From: Abelmoschus esculentus
Taxonomy: Eukaryota; Streptophyta; Magnoliopsida; Malvales; Malvaceae
Reading direction: 5' to 3'
Assembly (NCBI GenBank): GCA_035048815.1
Contig: JAUCBN010000034.1
Location: 12,192,737 to 12,256,736, forward strand
Length of the DNA: 64,000 nt
How positions within the stretch are numbered: the first letter of the stretch is position 1; each line of letters begins with the position of its first letter. Shown in pieces: positions 10,875-24,100 of this stretch. Under the pieces are notes generated by a model, which was not told the origin of the DNA, searched no databases, and saw nothing but the letters and a program-made list of their open reading frames with translations. The translations under genes and the position numbers were made by a program.

Positions 10875-13104
10875 ATGGATAAGTACGAGAAGCTGGAGAA
10901 GGCAGGGGAGGGTACCTATGGCAAGGTTTACAAGGCCAAAGACAAGGCAACTGGACAATTGGTGGCGCTCAAGAAGACCCGTCTTGAGATGGACGAGGAA
11001 GGCGTGCCTCCCACCGCTCTCCGGGAGGTTTCCCTTCTCCAAATACTCTCCCAGTCCATCTACATCGTCCGTCTCCTCTGCGTCGAGCACGTCGACACCA
11101 ACAAGAACGGTTGCTCCAAGGCCAATCTCTACTTGGTTTTCGAGTACGTCGACACCGATCTCAAGAAGTTCATCGATTCCCATCGCAAGGGTCCCAACCC
11201 CAGACCCCTCGCTTCCTCCCTCGTTCAATCGTTCCTCTTCCAGCTTTGCAAAGGCGTCGCCCATTGCCACAGCCACGGCGTCCTCCACCGCGATCTCAAG
11301 CCCCAGAACCTTCTAGTTGACAAGGAAAAGGGGATTCTCAAAATCGCAGATCTGGGTCTTGGCCGTGCTTTCACTGTTCCTCTCAAGAGCTACACTCATG
11401 AGATCGTAACGCTCTGGTATAGGGCCCCAGAGGTTCTGCTTGGTTCCACTCATTACTCCACCGCCGTCGACATGTGGTCCGTCGGATGCATCTTCGCTGA
11501 AATGGTTAGAAGGCAAGCGCTTTTCCCGGGGGATTCAGAGTTCCAGCAATTGCTCCACATTTTCAGGTATATTAGTTCCTTCAAATTGCCCCTGCATCCC
11601 TAGAAGCTGCTCTCTTACTCTTTTTTTTTTTTTTGTGTGTGTGTTTCAATGGATTAAAACTGTAAAGGTTGCTGGGCACTCCGACTGAGAAGCAGTGGCC
11701 TGGGGTCACCGCTTTAAGGGATTGGCACGTGTACCCACGGTGGGAGCCTCAGAGCTTGGAACGTGCTGTTCCTTCCCTATCTCTTGATGGGGTTGATCTT
11801 CTTTCCGTATGTCCTCACCCTTTTACTATAACAAAGCTCCATTTTTTTCTACTATAGATTTGTTATTTTCTCCTCTTTATTTCGAACAAATTCTAGTTGA
11901 TGAAGCAGTCTCCTTTAAGCACCGATAATGCTACATATTATAGTTTAAGAACAAATAGAGATAGTGTTAAAAATTCATATGGCACTTCTATTAAGTTGCT
12001 AACAGGATAACTCCAATAAAGTTTGCTAATCGTGTTAAACTGAATACATTAGAATGCTTGATATCTTGATTCTTTATATTTCTTAAAATGTGCATATCAG
12101 ACAGATTTTTTTGTAAGTATAGAGGATTGAGTATGATCCTCAAAATATAAGAACAAGTTTAGAGACGATTAAATATATTTGTGTTGGACGATGCTTATAT
12201 TCATGTAGGATTATAGTATATTTATATTTGTGTTGGTTTTTTTTTATAAAACCGTTGGGGTTTTGTAAAGTCATTGGAGGTGAAATACCTAAAATAAGTT
12301 TCGATACTGGCATATCAAAACGGATGCTTGTTGTATCGAAACCAAAACTCATAGTGGCAAATGATATCGAAACGGTCGAAACGACTTTGTAATTTTGCCT
12401 TTAAAAAACATAGCGGTATCGAAACACCTAAGAGGTGTATCGAAACGCCTGTTGAAAGTTGTTCTTTGGCTTCTTTAAAATATTTTGAATACCTTCAAAA
12501 AAACTCTCAAAAACTTCTTAAATATATTCTCAAATTGTTTGGATATAAAACCAATTTTGAAATCTTCTCAATTTAGTCTAAAACGTTTTGATGGTTAACT
12601 TGGTGCTCTCAACACTCGTGTCACATCTCTTGAAGCTCAACAACTCCCAATGAGTATGTATTGGAGCTTTCCTGATGAGTGGCGCCAATTTTTCACCCTC
12701 ATGTTGATTAAAATGATTAACAAATAGCATTTACAATAATTAAAGTATATCGTCGACAACCTACACTAGTATTGTACTATTTTACGGTTGTATTCTTCAG
12801 TATACACACAGCAAAAGAAGGAACTGAATATAGTAGCAATGGTGCCTGCCATTTACTGGTTTAATTTATTTGCAAGTTGGTCATTTTCACGTTCCGAATA
12901 AGTTCGTGACAATATAGCACATAAATCTTCAGGCTCATGATTTATTGATTTACCTCTGCTTACTTGCACATTTTGGAGGCCTAATAGCATGCTGTTTTTT
13001 GGTTATTGCAGAAAATGCTTAAATATGATCCTGCAGAGAGAATATCAGCAAAAGCAGCGATGGATCATCCTTATTTTGACAGCCTTGACAAGTCCCAATT
13101 TTGA
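10875..13104 (+). CDS. CDKB1;1: Cyclin-dependent kinase B1 (CDKB1;1-like)
   Basis: Three exons, 10875-11566, 11668-11806 and 13012-13104, give 307 aa, close to the usual size of about 309. The cyclin-binding helix is PPTALRE (residues 45-51), which defines the plant-specific B1 class; B2 enzymes have PPTTLRE. Other landmarks are the glycine loop GEGTYG (11-16) with the regulatory Thr14/Tyr15 pair, catalytic Lys33, HRDLKPQN (Asp140), DLG (Asp159) and the T-loop Thr174 in [14 protein letters not shown]. The end DSLDKSQF is typical. Residue 10 is Ala where relatives usually have Val. Family knowledge: CDKB1 works with A- and B-type cyclins at G2/M and restrains endoreduplication. Exon 1 is markedly GC-richer than its surroundings, giving long antisense open frames that are shadows. 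Intron 2 (about 1.2 kb) holds repeat debris. Confidence 0.96.
12290..12450. repeat. Cluster of TATCGAAAC-like repeats in CDKB1 intron 2
   Basis: The word (t)atcgaaac or its complement gtttcgata occurs five times within about 150 bp: near 12298, 12330, 12364, 12409 and 12437. The last two are followed by 'acacct' and 'gcctg'. This periodic motif is not expected in an intron and is probably a fragment of a retroelement. A nearby stretch (about 12600-12720) translates without stops to a short piece containing [12 protein letters not shown], again suggestive of mobile-element coding debris. Confidence 0.45.
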
Positions 13105-15127
13105 ATTTCCATTGCCTCTTCTTATTGTATCATATGGATTCTACTCTTCTTGCTTAGAATGGCATATTGCTGCTATTCACTGGGTGCTCGCTTCCTTGCG
13201 TTCAAAGCACCAAGGAAATCTGTTGTCATCAGCTAGGTGATCCAAACAATATTTTACAAATGAATTTTACATTGGCACGTGTGTTGTCTGTTGTTAAAGG
13301 TTTGTAATGCTTGATATATCAACTAGTTCAATGGGAAACTATTCTTTATATCAGATTTCATGTGGCTTGAATCTTTTCATTTGAGCATCTTAAGTGGATG
13401 GGAAATAACCTCTTACCTTCTTTTTCAAGTTTCAAGCGATAATATTTACATATTATACTTTTTAATTTTAGCTATATGTTCTACCTATCCAACAATCCAT
13501 AATCCAAAAAACCTATAAACATTGTATAATTGAATCTTCTCTACATGAAAAAATCTCGCGATGGTGAAAACTTTTTGTTTTTATAAGTATCTTAATTTTA
13601 AGGTTTAGAAACATGGAACTTAGTTTAGAGGTTTATGTTGGGTTTAAGATTAAGAGATTACTGTTAGAATTTGGGATTTAGATTCTAGGGTAATATGTTA
13701 GAAATTTAGGTTTAACTTATGAAACCTAAATAATCCTAAATTCTAAATTGAAACCCTATCAATATGAACCCTAAACTAGATCTCTAACCCTTAAACATCT
13801 TAGTGGACAAAATCCAGAACGGATGACATGCAATCAACGGATTCTACTTTCAAATGAATCGATCAACATTGGAGTGATGAGCGTAGAACAAAAACCGTAG
13901 AGTAAGTTTCCCATGTCTTCGAAAAATGGTTTCGGCTTGTCACCAACCCATTAATTGTTTAATGAATTGTTCGGGAAAAAAATCGTTTATGTTTAATTAT
14001 TTATTAAATAAATGAATATAAAAAAATTATATTTATTTAATTAAATAAATAAACACGAAAAAAAATTATTCGTTAATTTATATTCTTAAATGTTCAGTAA
14101 TACATTTATTTTCTTGTTTAATTTATTTATATATATTTATTTTTATTTAAAATTTTAAAAACATAAATTGAAAATAAAATAAAAAAAACTAAACTAAACA
14201 ATATTCAACGTATTAAACTTCAGACTTCTTAAAAATATTAAACAATATTCACAATATCCAATGTTCACTTGTATTCATTTATTGTTTTAACGATCAAATA
14301 CTAACAAGAAATTATATTCATTTAATTATTTGTATTAGTTTATTTTTCAATTAAAATTAAATAAACACATTCGTTCAGTTCATTTATAAGCAAAAAATAA
14401 ACTAATATTAACAACATTTTCATGTTCATTCAATAAATGGACTCAAATAGAGATATTAAATGTTCAAAAACAAGATAATTTATCCACTAAATTGAACACA
14501 TAATAATTTTTGGAGTTCAAACTCGTAAAACATAATTTTTGGAGTTCAAACTCGTAAAACCTAAAAACCTTATGGAATAGTAATGTAATTTCACTGTTTT
14601 GACAAACATGTAAACGAATATACTAAAAGACAATCAAACGAACATGTTGGTGAACACTACACGAACAAACACAAGAACACAAAAATAATATTAAAAATTT
14701 AAACGAACACAAACACATTAATAAATAAATAAACAAACAAGAACACATTCAAAACTAAATAAACGAACACGAACCACATTCAAAATTAAATAAACATGAA
14801 CACATTCAAAACTAATAAGCAAACACAAATACGTCTTGTTCATTCAAATTCGATTCATTTATATTCCTAAAAATGACTGAAACCAATAATGCTATGTTTA
14901 AGGATGAGTCTAGACGTTTTTAGAGGAAAAAGAATTCTTTGGGCAATTACATCATGCTACAAATAATTCCAAATGTTGTCTCTTTGTCAATTACACAGGC
15001 TGCCCCTTATTATTTTGTCAAAACAAGAATAAAAATGATTTTTTAAATATTTTCTATAAATAAATTATGGAAACATACTACACTGAGGAAGTTGCAAAAT
15101 TGTATGTTAGGAACTAGGAAGACTTAC
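13105..15127. other. Intergenic region between convergent CDKB1 and TypA genes
   Basis: This holds the 3' flanks of two genes facing each other. A palindrome-prone AT-rich part runs from 13950 to 14870. It carries many 'aacgaacac', 'gttcattt' and 'aaataaac' words, like the interior of the hAT-type element at 33615-34381 but much more decayed. A local duplication of about 29 bp containing 'ggagttcaaactcgtaaaa' lies at about 14503-14561. No gene is supported. Confidence 0.45.
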
Positions 15128-18100
15128 TCAGTCTTTTATCCTCTTACTCATGGCTTTACGCTTGTTAACATCCAGATATCTCTTCCTTAATCTGATGGAC
15201 TTTGGTGTAACCTGAAATCATATTTAACCGTGAAATTTTCTCAAGAGTCAGGAAAAATATTGGAACTCAGTCTACTCCAGGAAAAGAAACATGTGATCTG
15301 AAGGAACTCGAGAAATATTCTCCGATGAACCGAAAATGGAAAAGCACAACATTAAGAGTAATAAAATACCTCTATAAGCTCATCAGAAGCAACATAACCA
15401 ATAGCTTCTTCAAGAGTCATCTGGACACAAAGCACAAACAGTTCTCATAAGTCGAATCCACGACCGAAATGATATTACATTTATCGTGTTCCAAATGCTT
15501 TCAACTAAAAGGTTAAAATAAATCTTCATGATAAAGCAGCACCATTGATTTCAACTAAAGGTTAAAATTTGTCAAAAAGATGTAAACGAGAGGTCTAAGA
15601 CTTTGGTGACATCCGTAATTTGGGTGCATCCTTGATACTACCAACGATGCTAAGGAAGAACAACCCATGTTTCACATGGAATGAAAATAAACATTTATCC
15701 TTGCAAATATAAGATATAGGGCAATGTGATAGCAATCAAAACAAAAGATGACAAAAGTTTAAAGGGGAAACAAAAACCAAGATTTTTCAAAGGTGGATGA
15801 AGACGTACAAGTCTTGGGGGAGATAGTTTCACATTTTCATCCTTGCCGGCAGCACGCATATTTGACAGTTCTTTACTCCTTACTGGATTCACCTGCAATA
15901 ACAAGGCCATTGCAGAAAGATCAGCTATCCATAAAGAAAACAAGGTCAGTTGCAGGGGAACCGGATCTTTTCTTACATCAAGATCTGTATCACGTGAATG
16001 TTCACCAATTATCATGCCATCATATGCCTGTGAGCCAACAAATAAACAATAATTAGACTTTTAAAGAATCAGAGATGACTTTAACCTGAAAGAAACTGGC
16101 TAACTTGCACAACAAAAACTTGATGCAGCTCGTTTACGATTTAAAAGTAAACAACCCAAATCTAGAGCTTGAGCTAAGCCAAAAATCAGTTTTTTATAAC
16201 ATGATAATAAGATTAAATAACCCATTGGAATGCCAATAACTTATGAGATAGGACCATGCATAAGCAAATAACGATTTTATTAATTTCAACATGGAAACTA
16301 CCTCCATCCCAGGGGTCACAAAAAGAGTTCCACGAGCTTCCAGACTCATCAACGCGTAAGCTGTGATTGTACCATAACCCATTGATACCTGTTCAGAGTA
16401 AAAAGTATAACATGGCAAAGATTCAGCATGAAATATATACATTTTGGTGTATAAAATATTCAAGTTAGTAACAATTGTCAAATATCATAAAAACTAGTAT
16501 TCTCGCACTAATAATAGGGTGTAGTGAAACCCAACAACATATAATATGCCTATTACCTATGTTGTACTGATACAAATATGGATACAAATATGGAGACGTA
16601 TACGGGGACAAAAAACGAAAATTCTCAAAATTATAGGGTACGAGTACGACAAATAAAAAATAAAGAACAAAATACTAATAAAAAACTAAAGTAAAAAATA
16701 ATATTATTTTTAATAAAATACTCATAATTACATAAAGTAATTAATACATATTCATGAATAATATGATTTTTTTCATGGGAAATAAAATAATACAAAACAC
16801 ATATATAGATTCTATTACAAAAATATATTTACATTTTAGTCATAAAATATTTAAAGTAACCAATAAAAATAAAATGTTACAAGTAAAATAGTAAATAAAG
16901 AATGTAAAAAAATTACTTGTAAAACTAAAATGAAGTTTAAGACTAATTCTTTGGTTTCCTTAAATTAAAATCGAAACTTTAAAATATATATTTTACGGTC
17001 ATCAACTATTACCTATTATATATTTTTATCTAAAAAAATCATCTACTATAAAATAGTCATTATAAATAAATCTTATTTTTTATATTTATTTACATTAAAA
17101 TTAGTATTAAAGTTGATTTTTTTACTCTAAATTAAGTATTTTGGTCATAAAATTAATAATATAATTATTTTAATAATAAAATCATAATAATGTAACTTGA
17201 TGAATAACTGATAATAATAATAAAATTTAAATAACAAATAATTCTATTTTTTATAATAGAATAAAGTGAGTTGTCAAATAATGGACCCCGCAAGGTTAAA
17301 AAAATTCACACGTTTTCTTTACTGATCATCTTCTTCAACCTTTTTCGTTTGGTTTTTTCTTTCACTTGGTAAGCTTTTAGTTGTTCATTCTACTTCTAAA
17401 CGAGAATATAGTCTGAATCTATGTTGTTTTATTGATCGTTTTCTCTTTAATTTAAAATGATATTGGGGACGCACGTAAAAACCAAATGTCGTCCCCGAAA
17501 ATATCTCAATCGTCCCCGATGGTTTTCAATTGTACTCCATCAGTATGAGACGTCTCCGGTACGTACCCCAGCCATACCTGCTCCGTACCCGTTCCAGAGA
17601 CGTTTCGGGTACTCAAAACTACATAAGGTTGTCCTCCTCGTGCTTCTTAACCTATTACATTTTTAACGACCACTCAACCCATTGAATTGAAAACTAGTAT
17701 TCTTAATAAAAGAAACACCATTTAAAGAAGCTCTTGGTTAATGTGTCTAAACAAAAAGCACAGGATAATAATTATATTACACTCACAGATATTAACATGG
17801 TAATTAAATCACAAGAAAATACTAGGCAAACATACCAATACTCCTTTCCTGACATTTCCAAGAGGACCTCGATATTTTTCATATGCTGCAAAGAGACACA
17901 GATTCCAGAAAGGGTCAACATAAAATCAGATCTATAGAAAGTAATACATTGTATGAACACATTACTGTTCACATTCTAGAATTATGACAAGTGGCATGGC
18001 TATATGAATGACACATCAGTACTCAAAGTAAAACAATTCAGCAAAACAAATAAAGAAATTAATTTTCGTATTAAATTGGTAACTACCGCAAATAAAGAAT

Positions 18101-21100
18101 GCCAATTAAATTATTGCAAATAAAGAAATAATATATTTTTAATTAAATTGACAACTATGCATTATATTTTAATGAATCAAATAAATAAAAAATGTTAGAA
18201 TACAAATGTAAGAGCAGGAAATATAAAAATACCAATAAGTAAAAGTTTTGATTATAATTAAAAACATAAAATTATATTAACGTTAATAAATATATTTATT
18301 TATTTTAATTCGTAACGTGAATGAATGTATTATTTATTTTATAGTTACTTATGGGTTATATTGAGAATTAAACTTATGGGTAGTAATAATTAATAGATAT
18401 ATTTTGAACTCAATTATAAAATGGAATATTAAAGACAATTCTCTCGGGAATAGCTGGATATAAAAGCTGGCTATGGAGATTTTGAACTTCACAATCAGTG
18501 TTTGAGGATTGAGACTTTCCCAAGGAAATTATCTCGTACACTGATAGTAGAGTTAAAAGCTCCATAAGCAGCGTAAATGGATTGACAATTCAATACTCAT
18601 TAGGTACATTGACAAGTAATAGCACTAAATGGACATATTAAACCCATCTCATGTGTTTGAAAATTTCACCATCAATATATAGAATAAGCCAACTACGAAT
18701 TACCCTATACACAGCCAATGAAGTTATAAACTAGACAAGCAACATGAGAGGGTTGGCATATGTCCCATTAGAATACATTTATGATAGTTAATAAAATAAA
18801 TAAACATTAAATATATATGAAAAACATTTAACTTCCACTTTTGAGTTTAAAACTCCACGCCAGTGTATAGTGGAATAAAAAGGATCTCCCTTAAGATAAG
18901 CAGTCTCAAAAGAAATTTTAACAACATTATGAGAACCATGGCATGCAAGTTGAAACATTTTTCTTTTCTTATTCATTTTACAACACAAACCTTTAAATAG
19001 AGAAAGCACATGCTTATTCAACATGTTATCATTAGTGGACCAACATCAGGGAACAGATAATCTCTATTTCCAAACAACAAAAAGATTGAGCTACAAGAAA
19101 ATAAAGACATGACAACCAGATGCAAAGGGTATGGAAAACAACATCAAAAAAGGGGAAAATAAACAACAGGTAGAAATACATACATAGAAAAGCACGATGC
19201 ATAAATCCAGTTCCGCGTGTATCACTGCTGAACACACTTCTGTAACCAACCAGGCCCCTGGTATAGAAAATTTAATTATAAATTTTCCGTGATTCTTGTA
19301 ATAAAATCAGTCTAACAAACTATAATAACAACATTCACATAGAATTTTCATGAAAGAAATGATCACATCATCACTGTATGTGTGTGTATAGTGTATACAT
19401 ATGCTTACAATCTGCTATCAACTGTGGAGTGCATTCAATCAAGGGAAAATGTAACCTTCCTTAACAAGAAAGAGAATTTTCTGGGGTAAAGAATCAGATG
19501 AGTAAAGGTAGGAAGAACAGAAGAAAGGGGGAGAGATAAAACTCAATTCATTTCATCAATAAGAGGCTAGCAACACGCTGCACTCTTCTTAACCCTAAGG
19601 TCACAAAGGACCAGGCCCTGAAACGGTGGTGTTTTGCCTACATTAATGGAATGGTCAAAACGCAGCGTTTAAAGCCAAACGGCTTAAAAGAAACTGAAAT
19701 TCAAAATATTCACAACGGTTCATTACAGAAAATTACCCAAGGGCTGCTAAACTTCTATATTGCAATGATGTATTATGAAATATCACACAATTCTTTAACT
19801 TCCATGAATTGATTGTTTGGAAACTTCATTCTTTTAGCTGTAATAAAAATTGTGTTACTTCATCATACAGAAAAATGTATATGAACTCGTGGCACATACT
19901 GCAAGAAGTTGATAAAAGAAATAATCAACCAAAAGAATGGACAAAATTTCCGAAAGAAAAAGCACATGCACAAATTCTTACAAAGAAATCATCACAACCA
20001 AAAGGTATTTTGGGTTGAAGAAGAATTTCAATTTCCAAAAAAAAAAAATCCTACCCTTTAGTCCTATTACCCCACCTCTCTTTAGGGGGGGTATCACTTT
20101 TGCAGCCAAAAGAGAATGCTCACAAGAAGGAAAAAAGAAGACTAACCTCGAAGGACAGGTCAATGAAATTCTAGTTCTACCAACGTTTCCAGGAACAGGA
20201 CCCATGTCTGCAACCTCAGCGCGCCTATGAGACAGAGCTTCCATAACTAACCCCACATGCTCTTCATTCACCTGTACTTATAAATTAATTTGCCAAGTTC
20301 AAGACTGTACAATAGAAGGAAATGAACTACTATGCCTAAATCTGTAGTACTTACCTCAATAGTCACTTCCTCAATAGGCTCCAGCCTTTGACCATTCTCA
20401 ACTTTATACCTGATGTTAAACGAGAACATTATTATTTGCAAATAACAACTACATGCATATAAATGGATAGGATGCAAGGTAAAAAGACGCATTTAAGTTA
20501 GTTTTGTATAACTTTGGCTGTCAGCTTGCCATGGATGTTCAATCAGTGGCCATAACTACATAAAGAATGTTCCCTATAAAATCAAAATTACTAAAAAGCA
20601 TTGGCTCAAATTTGTATGAAAACCTTCAAATTTCAGTTTCATAAATGCCAATAAAGGCACCATGCTAAACCTAATATAGCTTTCCAAAATCACAATAAGT
20701 TCTATGAACAGACCAATCACATTTTTTTACTGTAAAGTGGACATAAAAATAAAGGTCGAAGCAATGGGTATGCCTATAAAAAGAACGATTAGTAGACTCA
20801 AAATTGTCACAAAAACCACAGGTTCAAATTTGTATCGAAACCTTCAAATTTCAATATATATGTTGATAATTGGCATCATGTCAAAGCTGTATCATGGTAC
20901 TCTAGGCACTAGAATTCTTATATTTCCCAGGGCGAAGAAGAAGAAGAGAAATACAAAATATGTGTGTGTATATACAAATCAAACACAACGTAGATGCAAG
21001 AATTGCTTGGTTTAGGTAAAGATCACATTCTTATCAAGTTCAGAGACTGACGAGGGTTGTTCAGGTAGGCACCATGCCTTAGCACCAAATATCAAAAGCA

Positions 21101-24100
21101 CCTCAACCTTTCGAGCAAGGCATATTCGATCAGGAGCACACTTTCTACATCTAAACATGTTTTTAAGGCTGCAGGCGGGTAAAAAAATCTCACATAATTG
21201 AGGATCTCATTAATGTCTGATTTTTAATATTTTTCAACAACAAACATGGTACCATTAAGAGAAAAGGAAAATTTGGTATATTTTGTATGATAAACTAGAT
21301 AACATTTCTAGAGTTTATCGCAACTATATATCTTGACCATATTTTATATGCATAATAACACTTCATAAACATAATACACACTCACAATCACATATAGTAC
21401 CTTACTTAGAGACATGCTTTTCTGTGCCTTATGCTTCAAGCAATATAATAATTCTAGCCTAAAGTGCACCTTGCATCTTGAAAACCAAGATTGACAAAAT
21501 ACATGAGTTGTAGAAGCATCGTAGAAAACTCACATCACTTTCGGTGGTGAAACGGATAGCTCAAATCCTTCACGTCTCATATTTTCAATCAAGATACCTG
21601 TACACATGTCAACAAATTACATTCCACAGAAAATTTGATGCCAACTACATGTTGAAGAAGATGCAGAGCAATCTATGATGTAGTAATTAAACCATAGGAA
21701 TCAACAAAGCACAGTGAAAAGGTTGGACAACAAACCCAGCTGCAGTTCTCCCCTCCCCTGAACCTCGAAAGAATCTGCTATGCTTGGAAGCACATTTATG
21801 GCCAAATTTGTTTCAGCTTCGGCCATTAACCGATCACCAATTTTTCCTCCAGTCAACTACAAAAATTTACCAGTTCACATATCACCTCAAATTGATTGGA
21901 TATGAGTTGCAGTATAATTTTAAATTTAAGTATAAGTTTCAGTTTTAGCAGCATATGGGGATATTTTCCTGTGGCAAATGAATTTCAAGATTCAACAAAA
22001 AGATCGGAGACAATAGCTATAAACTTGTAAGTTGTAACTACTGCTAAAGAACAACATACATATGATTTCAAAACATTACTACCTTTATCTATTCTAACTA
22101 TGCTCTACTTCCTTTTTGCATTTAAATAGTCAAGTTACAATAGATAATTATTCAGACCTTTCATTTGGTATGGTATCTTGCATTTTATTAGTGTTTTACG
22201 TTTGGTTACGAATACCTATGTTATTTTAGTTGCAGTTAGGTTAGGATGATGAATATTTGAGATTTAAAATATTAGTTATTGAGACTTATCCCTCTATTCT
22301 TTTTGGTTTCCTCCTATGGTTCTTCTGTTTCTCCCTCAATTTCCTTTGTTGTTTACATAATTGCTTCTATTTATTTTCACTCCAAATTTCAATTGTCTTT
22401 TCTCTACTTTTTCTACTTCAGTTTTTCTGTTTAAATTCCATAACTATATTTTGATTGTATCATTTGTTAATATTCTGTTGATTGTTTCTGTCATATCCGA
22501 TGTTAATTAATATTTTACTAATCAACATCTAATGAGATATCATGACATATACCTTACCTTAAGTTGATAAATAAATTGCAAACTTTATCCCCTTCAAATT
22601 GGTTCGAAGTTGTTGCAACAATATATTTCCATAGGTGTAACTAAAAGAATGCCTTCATCGTTAACAAAAATACCATTAAAATTCACCAAACCTAAAAGCA
22701 ACAGCCAAGATATATAATACTTAACAGAACATTATAATACTTAACTTATATCCAAAAATAAACGGTGTTTATTTTCGGCAAAAACTGAGAGAGGGTGTTT
22801 ATTCACAAAAATACTGCAAAATGTACCGGAACTACTAAAAGCCATTTAATGAATATCAGTCCTTTATTTGATACCTTTCTAAGCAATTAAACAAAAAGTT
22901 GTCGATTAAATAGCAAAATATATAATGATTAAGGTAGCAGGGAAGCATACAACATACATGGGTACCATCACGACCAGCTAATGGAGAATCATTGACACCA
23001 AAAGTCATGGAAATGGTGGGGGGATCCAACTCAACTGTTGGCAATGCAGTCAAAACCTAGCAAATGAAACAAAAATCCAGCTTATGCATACATCCAATCT
23101 GCCAACCTTTATAGGACTCTTGAGAAGCTAAATGAAATATGCAACATGTAAGTGGCATTCTGTACAATAGATGTATAGTTATATGAAGGAAAGAAAACGT
23201 GTAGTTATATGAGACAATCATGATGATTTGAAGATCCTATTGCAGAACAGAAATTGGAAGTAAATATAAATTACAATGGAAGCAAATAGTGTTTCGCAGT
23301 AGAACAAATTTCAACACTTCTGGTTAAATCTGAACTCCGAAGTGCTCCATAAGACCATATTTCTCATTAAAAACAAGCAAGGATAAATTTAGAGGCTTGA
23401 ACTGGACAGATTAGATCAGGTCTGAGTTGGTTACTCTTCCTCGAGTCATTTTCAGCAATTTAAGCTTCTAATTATTTAAAGTTCAGGTCTCCTGAGGAGC
23501 AAGCCACTTCAGTTTGAATGATCTAAGTTTGATTAGTTGAATCGTTGGCTTTTGAAATCAAATTAGAGTTAGGTTACGTTCAAACAGGTCATTCAGGTTC
23601 TGTCAGCATTTAGCAACCGTAATTAACTTATTTAAGGTCACATTTTCCAACTTGCAAAACATCTCCAACTTCCAAAGGCTGAATCAAATTACACGAGTTA
23701 TTTACTAACTGGGTTTGTTCAGACCTCAATTTCTCTGTTTGACCTTATAGTCAAATCAGGTTGTTTCAGGTTAGGGTTCGAGCATGTTGGGTGGGTCTTG
23801 TGGTACCAGGTGAATACATCACCTCCAAAATTGTTCCTCGGGACCTAATGCTAGCTCACCTTTCCAATAAGGCTACAGGAAGAAGGAAAGGAAAAGGAAA
23901 GGAGTTTCCAAGAGGATTTGCTGTATAGAAGAAAAAATGTGGCATCTAAGAAAGCAGCAGGAGGAGAAAACGGACAAAGGAGAGGAAGAAGATAAGATCC
24001 TAAAGAAGTGGGGACTGGGGATAGAGTGTTTAGAAGAGATGTAAATAAGATGGGGCAGGTTTACAAAGGGAGGATATGGTGATAGCAGCAGATTTGTGTT

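Noticed and set aside
10851..11288. 145-codon minus-strand open frame opposite CDKB1 exon 1
   Set aside because: It lies wholly antisense to conserved kinase sequence in a GC-rich exon, where long antisense frames are expected. It has no domain resemblance.
12361..12576. 71-codon plus-strand open frame within CDKB1 intron 2
   Set aside because: It is inside an intron of a complete gene, overlaps a repeat cluster and matches no family.
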